Part shown: positions 11,101 to 23,100 of the stretch, piece after piece
Layout of the letters: the number at the start of each line of letters is the position of its first letter
How positions within the stretch are numbered: the first letter of the stretch is position 1
Source of the DNA: Saccoglossus kowalevskii
Taxonomy: Eukaryota; Hemichordata; Enteropneusta; Harrimaniidae
Direction of reading: 5' to 3'
Assembly (NCBI RefSeq): GCF_000003605.2
Contig: NW_003105114.1
Coordinates: 319,382 to 346,704, forward strand
Length of the DNA stretch: 27,323 nt
Notes under the pieces: generated by a model
Database searches by the model: none
Told to the model about the DNA's origin: nothing
Seen by the model: only the letters and a program-made list of their open reading frames with translations
Made by a program: the position numbers and the translations under genes

Positions 11101-14100
11101 GCAAGTTGCGCTCAGTTCAAACCTCATACTTGGGATTTCAATCAGAAGAGCGCACTGTATTGTGGGAAAATCAATGTTTATCAACACAAATGTCGCACAT
11201 GTTCAGCGCGACGACTACCACCCTTTAACACATTTGAACATTAGACGTTGTCAATCCGTCTTTTTAGTGTTGTGGAATAAATAATCACACAATTTGCAGG
11301 CAGCCCTATTGAGGCAGCCCTATTGAGGCAGCCCTATTGAAACGCGAGGCTTTATACCCATATACATGCTTAGCGTGCACTGCTACAGTCTACCTAACCG
11401 TTTGAAATGACCAACTTTCAAATATTCAAAGAATTGACACAAATATTCACAAGAGGCACAAATTTGCATTCTATTGTAGTGAGCACACTACTAAAACAGT
11501 CTAGTAAAATTGTTATATTTGAATGTATATCTTTTTTTCAAAAATGCTTGTTTTGATAACTATGATTTTAAACGAAAAGAAACACCCTTTCAACGTCTGT
11601 TCTTTAATACACATGCTTTGACCCTTTTGGGTCGAGTGACCTTTCAAGTGATCATTTGTGTCTGACTGACGTCATCGAAGACAAAATATTGTCGGATTAT
11701 ACATAATGATTAACGTATTACAAATTGATTTGATTGCTAAATTGATGCTGGATAATGCAGTTTTACATAAAGCAATTCACATCACCTCAAACGTCTCAGT
11801 GTAGAAAGATTTGTGCGTGTATGCTGCGGGCGGCTAACCATTCCCAGGAGACGTAATGTTTTAGTCATGCGCATCTCAACTACCAGCCTTACAAGGCTGT
11901 TATTAGCTCGGGGTTATATCATTTCACGTTTGTTAAATAGATGCGATTTGTATTCAACTGTCGGTTATGTAATCAAAAGATCGTGAATCGTGTTGCTCAG
12001 ACACAGAAGGCAAATGAAATTATATCATAGTCACTACAAGCCCTGTAATATTTGGGCGATCTTTTGAAGCTCGTTCGTTCTTTTTTTCTTACTTGATCCG
12101 AAAAGTGTATATTATTGAACAGTCAGGTCTTCACAACTAATGCCTAGTGATTGTCTTGATAATTATAATTAGCAATAATACTCCTACTGCTGTGATGTGG
12201 GAAAATGTACACGTTACATTGCACCAATGATTAATATACTCGTAGTAGCACATCGGTAATAAGCTATAATAACCAATCTATCTAGATAGCAACACTGACT
12301 GATATTAATGGTCTAATTTGCTACCGCGGTGAACATAAACATTATTCTGTATCCGTATTAGTGAATTCAAAAGCATCACACTTTCTGTCTGTCTGCGTTT
12401 AATAAATAGTTATAAGTAAGTCTATGAAATGTGAGCATGATCTAAATACATCGAACGTGCACATAGTCGGCGCTTTTTAAGATATCTGAGACTGGTTTCG
12501 CGCTCCAAAACCTGTACGCTGAAAATTAGATTCCCATGGTGTCCATGAGTGCAATTCAATAACTAACAAAATAGTTAAACTATTATTGATAAAACAACGT
12601 ACTAATTGAAATAAAATTTAAAAAATCCATATACAACATCAACAATCGTAATAACACATTTATTCTCTACACAGACTGTACCTTCAACTGAAAGATGTAA
12701 AACACTGAGCCGTGAAAACTGTTGCATCATGTTTTGAATGTTGGTTTATTCATGTATATATAATTTATTATTCGGGATGTCACTGTGCTTTATTAGAAAA
12801 TTATTCTAAGCCAGTCACATGAAACAAATCGATTAAATTGTAGTTTTACATACATGGCGTTAGCACGGAATGCTAGGCCATTCGTATTCATGACATTGGA
12901 CACAATAACAATTGATTCGGATCGAATACTAGTTCAAAGGAACTACTTGCATACCCGTGTTTGTGAAGTATCACGCTGATATATCAAGTGAAAGACTTGA
13001 TTAGGATCCGTGGCGCCATAGTCACATAATAAGTCATGCACAAAGCCCCGGCGAATCCACTATTTCAAACCTTTCTTAAATTATGTAACTACATGTAGTA
13101 ATAATGTATGTTATATGACAATATAATAATGGTATGTTAGGTTGGGTTAGGTTAGGTAATGCATTGCAAACAAGTTATGTCTAGCAATGCTTTTCTGAAT
13201 CTAAAAGTAAATCGATTCAATCCCCGCTGTTTTTGTATGTCAGTTTACCCGACGTGTCCGCATTTTTGTTCAGTTGTGCTTTGACTGAATAACGTCAAAT
13301 ATTTCGACGGGTACTAACCAACCACCACTAATCTCTAATTTCAAGCCACTTACGAGTTTAAAACTAAACCCTAAATGTGGACACACTTAGTTTATATTTT
13401 ACGGGGAGAAAACTGTTTTTGCATAGTAAGGTTCGCTTGTTCGTGGCAACACTTTCGCTAAAAAGCGGGAAATGATAATTCTTTAAAATGAATCACCTAA
13501 AGAAGATTGGTTCTCATAAAGTAAAGTTATTATAATTATAAATGTTTATAATTGAATATAGATAATATTCTCATGCATGTCAGTGTTGGCACGATTCTAG
13601 ACTATTAAAATAACCTTCCATATGGTGTAATGCAACTACACACGGGTATTTAAAAAAAAGTGCACAATGCAGTTGTGTAATTAGTTCGAGGATGATGAGG
13701 TGTAAACATAATACCACTGATAATAATAATGCATACGTATATATCTATACATATAAAGGTTGGCAGGTTTGTATATCACTTCTAAGACTAAACAAGTGTA
13801 GTGATTTCATAGTGTTCATCGTATAATCGTATTTTTTATACATTAGGCTATATATATATTTGTTCCGCTACATGAGAGTCCGTCTACTATAAAATCGCTC
13901 CGATACTTGAAAAAAAGTCGGTCGGCTACTTGTAAATTGCTCTGTTATGTGACAATTGCTTCCCTGCATACAAATCAGTCAACTACTTGAAAAGCGATCG
14001 GCTACATGAAAATCACGGTAACAACAATTATTTGTTTGTTAAAGAAAACAAACGGTAAATCCATTCGAGTTATTTTTTATGATACACTTTTAAAACTATA

Positions 14101-17100
14101 TAATGGTATTGTGTAAAACTTGTATGTATGTTTACTAAAGGCTTGCTACACGTACAATGAGGAGTGGAAAATTAAATCAGAGCAATGGCTTGACATAAAC
14201 CCTTTAACTCAACGTAACGTAACCTTGAGGAGAAATACCTACACGTGAGAATAAAACACAAATTAAAAAAAAAATAAAAAAATTCTAGTGGTGGTGGAAG
14301 GTGGTGTCTTCAATCTTTGAGATAGCCACTAGTGACCTGTAAAAAATAAACAACCCATTGATATAGCGAGAGATACTCTATTTGCAACACAATGTTCTAC
14401 TCGTAATTAAACATTTATGAAAAAATGATTGTAACAGTACAAATTATTTGATAATACAATTGCATTCACAATGTTGCGTGTTACCGGTACACCCTCCCAT
14501 ACAAGTGATTGGATGATATTCCCTCAATCTATTTTAGCAGCAAATTCGTATATCCAATTTATTGCTCGTTTCAGGGATTCATTTTACAAATTATGTTGTA
14601 TTTTATTTTTTGAGTGTTGGCTCATCCATTGCTATGAAATTTGATACAGGCATGTATGTACCTAATACATGTTACAAAATCAATTTGAGAATTTGTGATT
14701 GGTAGCGTGATTCGTCGGCCATCTTAGATTTAGGAATATTCAGAAGTGTTCTATTTAGCATACTTCCAGGGGTTTCAGTAATATATCAATTGTATTATAG
14801 TATCACTGATATTAATTCAAATTCAATACAAATTTCTGCTATTATTATTCTGCATGTAACACACAGAGCACATTAATGTATACTTTTCACGACGTGCCAT
14901 TTGGTTTGCCATGGAAGCTGAAATCAAGAAAATCTGGAATATTTTCATCGTACTATTTGGAGTTTTACTCAAATCCTTGTCCTATGTCACGGGAACCAGC
15001 TGTCATTTATGTGTTGTATTTTGTTTCTCGTAAATGGTACAAGCCTTTGCACTATATGCATTAAACATACACTAGAAATGTCTGCTTAACTAATTTGATT
15101 ACTATATTTGCATGTTGGGTATAGTATGTGAAGTCAATGGCACTGCCACAAAAACTGCACTGTTAGTGGAATATATATGTACTTTAAAAAAGCAAATAAC
15201 TGAAATGCCATACATGCCCATGGTGCACGATTATTGATTATTAGTTACAGATGACCTGGATGGCTGTGGTGTTGTAGTGTTTGTGGAGTTTTAAAGGGCG
15301 CGCTGCGCATGTGAGACATTTGTGTTGATAACCATTGGGCGCAACTTGCACTAAATACCGCTAGTGACTCCTTCGATACCTTCTAATCACCTAGAAAATA
15401 CTTAATTAAAGCTTAGTAACGTCTCAATTTGATCTGCACAACAGTCATAGTCGCCTTCTTTATTTATATGAGACCCATATATCTTGCGCATGCGTGGCGC
15501 GACGACTACCGCCCGTTAAGTCCACATGATTATCATAAATTACCAACAGCTTTTGATTAAACAATAATCATATATACTCCACAAAAAAGCCGTAAGCAAA
15601 CTGTAAACAATGCAAAAAGGTATGCCAGAGTATGCCTGTCTGATTGTTTTGAAATGATGGTGATTGAAATGCACAACATAACAACTAATTTGAAAAATTA
15701 CCTGAGTGCGGGATTAAAACCCATGACTATCTGTGAGCATGAATGTTATACTAGCAGAAACAAAAAAAGATCGTTTCCACTGGCTATGGAGTAAAGAGAG
15801 GACTTGCCATCCCCAACTAGAAAATTTGCAACATTCCACCCAAAAACTTACTGCTCATTCATTTCATAATGTGCCTATCATGGCACATATTTAATATAGG
15901 AACAGGTTCGAACAGGTTTTCCAGTTGTCACAAGTTCGACGATTTACTAATTTACATGAAAACGATAGGTTTTACAGTGAAAAATACACTCTTAGAACAC
16001 AGGTACACATGTACATGAGTACCTTTCTAATCTTTCTAATTCCATGGAAATTTTGCAAAGTTGTGTAAATTATTCATTAAAGATACCATATAATGTGTAT
16101 TATTAATGATGATGTGTGGAGCAGTATTTGACGAAACGATTTTCATGACAGTAGTAATTTTTTTATAAAAGTATATGAGTTACTTGAGAACCCATACAAT
16201 CTGGGTGAGTGCAATTGCCAACTTCCCGTCAAAGATAACCCTGAAAAGCTAATTTGCATATTGGGACTGAAATAGTGTTTAGGTGTGGTTTCGTCATATC
16301 ACTAGTACTGACAAATATTTTTTTTTTCAATAGAATTACCCAAATGTTATCGTTAATTAGGTCAATCAGAGTGAACTTTGGGTGGACGCAAAATGTTGAT
16401 ATTTCATGGAGTTTATTGACTTTTTTCCAGTGTAGTCGATTAAAAGAACGAATAACCTGATATACTATAAAAGTGTTTTACTATTGTAAAATGTACTGAA
16501 TGTTTGGAATAGACTAATATTATTTAAGATATTATATCACTTCCAATATGCTATATACTAGCGGTACTAATTTTGTTTCACAGATGTATATATATGTCAT
16601 GTTTTGTTGACATGACATGATAGAACAAAGAATGAGCTGTTACTTTATCCTGCCATCATATCATAATACTCAACTTAAGGCATTATATACTGTTATCACA
16701 AGTGCTGCGTATATGCTTTGTTAAAATTGCAGATTAGAACACAAAAACTCTGACCATACTATCTCAATCTCTTTTTTGTTGCTCACACAATCCTGAATCG
16801 TTTTCCATGATACAAACATACATATATAGGTCATAATTAAAATAATCAAATATGTATAAGCAAAATATTATTTTACCTCCATAGATAAAGCAGCATTTAT
16901 TCTGACCTTGAAAGCCTTTTTCTACTTTATTGTTTTTAGGTTTTCAGCTTTTTATACTTGTGCTGTTTTTATAAGATGTCAATACTATATAGATGAGAAG
17001 ATTATTATTTGTTATTCTTTGTCTCTCTCTCTCTCTCTTTTCTGAGCTTGTTCAGGAAAACGCTGAATGAAAAAAGTCAATATTATTTGGAAAACTAACT

Positions 17101-20100
17101 GGAGCAGAAATGACCTCACCTATCACCGATAAATAATTTTACTTTCAGTACTTAATTAGGTTAATGTAATTTAGGTCAAGCAGATTAAAGTTTGTTGTTT
17201 TAAACAATTCATTGAATATTTCCTAGACTGTTCTAAACTGAAAGTGTATATATAACAATTTCGAAGACTATAATATAATATACTATACAATACTATAAAT
17301 GGTTGTATTTCACTCTTGTGTGTGTACAAATAAACAAACAATTAATTACAATATTATTTATTTACGGTACCTCATCACTCCATTTGGCACTATAATATTT
17401 GATTCGAAGCATTACTAATTTTGTAAAACGAATTAGCATGAATATTATTTCTTCTTTGTTGAAATAGCAAGATATAACAAAGGATGGGTTGTTACTCGTG
17501 CTGGCTAACTCTTGTCATCATATAATAATACTAATCTCAATCAAAGCTTTATTAATGTCATTTTAACACGTATGATATTCAGAGATCTCGCTACGCTGGT
17601 CGTCGGTGGTCGGCCCCGACCGGCACTCAGAATTAGCGACCACCACGGAAATGCTTCCGACCAGGACTATTGTCCGATTGTTATTATAATTACCAGCCAA
17701 CGGACACGCATCCTGCAAGTCGTGGATTATAGTTTGTAAACAATACACCGAGTCGCACGATGTGGTAGCGGCTAGTAAATTTTGTGAAATTAGCTCCTCT
17801 TTGTTTGTAAGTAAATACTTTCTGAATACCAAGCTGGAATTCTTTCAAAATAAATTCCACTTCGATATAACATCGTCAAATCGGAGTTCACGATCAGTTT
17901 ACGCTACTCTAAACGTGTTTATTGCGAGATTGGGTAAAATACATTTGAACTTTTATTATTGCGAATCACGTGAAAATTCTTCTTTCAAGACCTACTTTAC
18001 CTTTTAAAATTCGTAATCACTGAAATCGATGTCAACAAATTGTGCTATGACATTGCTTTACTTCCGCAATGTAATTTTTATGATCACTACTACTCAGAAA
18101 ACTTCGGTTTATACTGGCATTCTGATTGGTTAATGGCATTTTTGACCCAACCGATCAAAGGACACATGCCGGTCTCCTACTGCGCCACAAACATCATGGC
18201 GAGTCTGTGTTTTTTTTTCTGTATAACATCGCAAAGTAAGTTATGTCACGTCGTAACTTTGATGATCGTTTGCAAGTTTTATTTGTTCATTCATTACTGT
18301 GAAAGTAAACATGTTAGAAGTTAGTGATACCAATAATAAATTACAACAATATGCCAAATAATTACGTTGTCGATTTTTTGAAATAGGATGTTTTTCGAGT
18401 AAATAAGATCATGAAAGTCGTGGACATATTCCTGGCGGAAACGTTTCAAATGCGTATTATTTACCCTATTACAATAGACATTAATAATGCAACAATAATT
18501 TATTTGTTTCTGTTTTTATTCTGCAGCATTTGAATTTCAAATATATTCATATTTAAATTCAAACTCTTCTAAATTGTGAAACATAATGTTTTAATTCAAA
18601 TAACTAAAATATTTGCACTGTGACCGAGCTCATTAATATTCATTGACTAATTAATATTCATATAACTCATTAATATTCATGTTTGTTCAAATAACAAGAT
18701 AGAACAAAAGGAGAAGCCCTGAACAGGTTGTCTCAATTGTTTTTTCAGTTACACACACAACCCCATTCATCCCCTATAACACGTCACACGGGGATTAAAT
18801 TTTTGCAACCTTTTTTATACAAATACACACCAAAGCAGTATTTACAACAAATTGGGGCATATCATCAATGTATATTCAAAGGTTATTTAACTCCATTTAC
18901 AAAGAAGCATTTTTTTAGATCTTTAAGAATCATTCGTGCCTTAAAAACCTTTAGTTAATTTACTGCTTTCAATGCTCACTGTGGCTTTAACAGCCGTTTG
19001 TAATTGTACTGTTTAATTAGAGTGATCAACGCTTGGAGTTATTCTTCTTTTTTTTTCTCTCCGTGACTTTAATCGCTGATTAGAATGCTGTCATATTTAT
19101 ATTGATGACATACTTTAATATGTCCTGGTGCGCCTGACTTCAATAAATTGATTTGTAGCATGGTTCGGCGACAAAATCGGTTTAAAGCAACTTCGGAAAT
19201 GGTCCATTTAACATTTTTGCACTACAATTATTATATCAAATATAATTTTAATCTTCTCAAAAAGCACTCATCGGATTAATCTGAATTTAATTCGCAACTC
19301 TTGTCAGATTAGTATGATTGAGTATACCATCCACTATACTGGATGAACAAATACTTGGCTAGAAAATTAAATTAATTTCTAGAAGCTAAATTATATTACT
19401 TAGAGATGAGATTAGAAATGACATACCTAACCATCATTCCACCAAAGTCTATGGGAGCACAGACAATTGTAAAAGAACAATACATAACTGACTTACAATA
19501 GACTACGTAGTAAAATTGGCATGAGAATGATACATGACTCCATAATAAACACAAAGTGGTGTCAGATAGTTTTTAAACAGTGGGCACATATTGAATCATA
19601 TTCAAATGCCACTTAACTCAACCTTTCAAAATTCACCACACCTATTCACATGTTTCGGTTGTCTTCTTTAGAACTCTATTTATTTGGCCTGGGTTTCAGA
19701 AAACTGATTTTTGTGCTGGTGCTCTATTGGTATTTGTATTTCAAATATCATAATTAAAAACTACATAAGGTCACATGACTTTGTTTATTATTATTATGTT
19801 TATGGGTAGTGTGCACAAAGATCAATATGTTACTTTAATTGGTTTGCTGGTCCAGTGATCTCATTATATATGTATATATTTATTACCCAGAAAAATATTT
19901 TATATGTACAGATTTATATTAAACGGGGTATTGTACAGACGAGTGAAGAGATTTTGCTAGTCATGTGATATATCTAATTTACATATAGATAGACATGTAC
20001 TACTAATTGGATATTATTTGTTAGCTAATTTGATACTAATTGGGTATTAATTGTAATCTGGTTAAGTGACCTTACATTTCTAATTCCAAGACATCTATTA

Positions 20101-23100
20101 TAAACACACATTTATATCATACCAAGTATTGTGACCATGCATATATCTAACACAAGATACCTGTTATGCATTTAGTGCTGTGCACATGGTTGAAGATATT
20201 TAGACAAACTAAAATTTTGATAAATAATTAGCTGATTATGTGACCTATTTATTTATGTACATATCTGGTTTCCTGGGAATTGTTGCAAATATGCTTCTAC
20301 TATTACTTGAAAATACTTCTTAGTAACCCTTACCATATTTAAAGCAACATCGTTCTGCAACCTGTCAGTTACATGTTTTGGAAATATTGTTACAGAAATA
20401 TTTATACGTGTTACCAATATCACTAATTATAGCATATCACATGACTTTTAAATTCACCAAAAACGCAAAATCTGAAGCACGCAAATACAAGTGTAATAAT
20501 GGCTGATCACGTGGTTTGATCTGCATCTTGGAATAATAAAAAGCTGGAAAATATCCTATTTCACACAATCCTAATGTTGCAGCTGCTTTTGCATATATAC
20601 CTTAATGCATATACATTTAGCACATAACTTTGCTTTTGGGATAGCAAGTATTTAAAAAAAATAATTTGACGCTTTAAATACTTTTCAAGAACAACTAAGC
20701 CCACTCACTGATTTGCAATTTGGTGTACACCATATAAATACAACCAAGTGCATTGGAGTTTTGAATATCGTTTGACGATTGGTCATATTGTAAGACTTGT
20801 ACCCATGTGATGCTGATCCATGTTTAATTATTACCATTAATAATATTTTACTCTTGTAAATTGGTTTCTGCTGTAAATGAAAAACCGTTTTACTTACTTT
20901 TGGCGAATTTGTCTAATATAATATATAATGATACGAAGTTTGGATTTCTCGTCAGTGCATGCATTCTTGTGTAAGAAATGTGTCATAGAATTTTTCATTT
21001 TGTCTTTCATTCCATAACAAATTGATACACTTGTATGATATTATAATTATCAACTCGTTTCTAAAAACTGAAGAACAATCTAATTGCCTGTGGAACAATG
21101 TCACCATATCGTTTTCTTCTACGTCAATGTGTTTTTATTTGAGACTTGTACTAAACTTTTATTTTGAGTTTATAAATAAAACCAAGTACATACTATCTTA
21201 ATAAAATCACCGTTATCATGTTATCGGGAGGAAACAGTGCCAACTGTGAAATTTTAACTGTGATAATACTTAAAAACAGTTAAAAGTCTGTATTATCACC
21301 TGGCGCATGAGTGAGAATACGAATGGGAATATTATTGCAATCTCTCTCGTGCCTATTCAGGCAATAATAGATTCAAATAGTGTTAAAACTTCGACCAAAA
21401 TATTACCAAAGAGCTCGCGTCAAACTTTATGTTGAAATTTTGGATGGGTTCCTACACAATTTGCACTATTATCTATGTTAGGTAACAAATGGTATTTTCG
21501 ACTGATCATATGTTCGATATATCATCTAGCTATATTATATGTTCGACATATAATATATACCTGTCACTTGTCTACAATATTCACTAGTAGATTGCCATTG
21601 TTGTTATTCGTGACTAGCCAACGGCGATATGCCAGCAATAGGATGTGGAAAGGAACAAATTAAGGGAAGGTCATTCGAACGAATAGGCCTAGAAGGCATG
21701 TACGCGTTTATCTGGGTAACTATACATCATTTTTAGGAGTAATTTAAAACGATTTTTCTATTACCTGCTTTATTTTTTACTTGTCTTCATATGTTTAATC
21801 ATGTTTCAGTAGAATGATTAGTTCAGAATCAAGACTTCATAAGATAAATATATGTTGTGTGTAGGTGCATAGTTTGCGATGTTTACAATACTGTTACGCA
21901 CCGATGATGTTGGATGTTATCATTGTGATATTTATTAAATTTGCTTGCAATTGGTCAAAATTACACCAAAATAAAAATATTTTATTATTTTGATGACCGG
22001 ATTTATGTTTTTCCTTACAATGTTCATTGATGAAGACAAGTGAACACATACCTTATGGAATGACGATTTACTGAACTTTAATTGACTCATTCTATTTTAT
22101 TGACGTTTGAACAGACAATATGAAAAGAATGTCATTTAACGATTAGTTATTTAAAAGAGCTTTTGTGAGATTTCGTGAGATTAGAAATATTCTGAATATA
22201 AGTCAACATTGCACATGCTCCTGTTACATATTTGCTAATATAATGTGTCTCAGATATTGGATATTGAAAAAAAAATCAGAAAGCTATTTCACAATTCTGC
22301 AATAAATACTTTGAATGGATAGTACTTAAATTCATATTCTAATACGTCAAGCTGACTGTAGGAGAGCCGGTCACATCGCATCACCATTATTTGCTGGTAA
22401 CAAATACGTAAATAAACGCACAATCTGTTTTTTGGTTTTATACCTAGATATTTATACTTTTATTCTCATATGTTTTCTCAATGGTACAGTGAACTTCTGG
22501 ATAAATGTTGCGCTGATGACATCAATAACACATATTTGGTGTGGGTCGTCAGGGGAGGCCTTGGACCAAAACAAACCACCCTGGACTTCCCTGCCAAAAA
22601 CGACAAACATAAACCGGGGGAGGGGCAACAGTGCTATAGTGGTATATTGTCTGTCATAACAGAACCCACACAGATTAACTATGATTGTTTATTCACGAAC
22701 TTAAGAACACTAATATTCAAGAACGACTGAATATCTCTTGGATGTGTGTATATCTTGTGATCCATATAGTTTCTATCAAAATACTCAAAGTATTTAATGT
22801 CATATGATTTGTATGTTATTTTGTTCGCATGTTGGTGTGATTATTAAATCTGAAGTTTAAGTTTTTACAGACAACTTATTCAAGGTACATTTTATTTAAA
22901 TATTTTACTACATTTGTGAACCATAAATGTACACTCCATTGTAAAAGGTGAGCATTTTGAAACAAGTATCTAGTTAAAACATTAAGTGCAACATGAATTT
23001 CCCCCACACATTGCTGGATAGATATATGTATGACAAGGTGTATACATGTAAGTCATGTATACATGTAAGGAGACTTGACTTCAACTTGTAACCATGGAAA

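Larger units (their letters stand above)
15520..17404. other. Intron 1 interior, no supported gene
   Basis: AT-rich, with open frames only up to 68 codons. It holds the first copy of a duplicated segment (16560-16690) and a CT microsatellite; otherwise nothing recognisable. Confidence 0.5.

Noticed and set aside
13136-13160. GGTTAGGTTAGG-like run suggesting a telomeric repeat
   Set aside because: Only two or three imperfect units; no array.
18040-18324. Plus-strand 94-codon open frame with CCAAT-like and ATGGCG motifs nearby
   Set aside because: No domain, no splice logic, low-complexity aromatic and cysteine-rich peptide typical of chance AT-rich frames.
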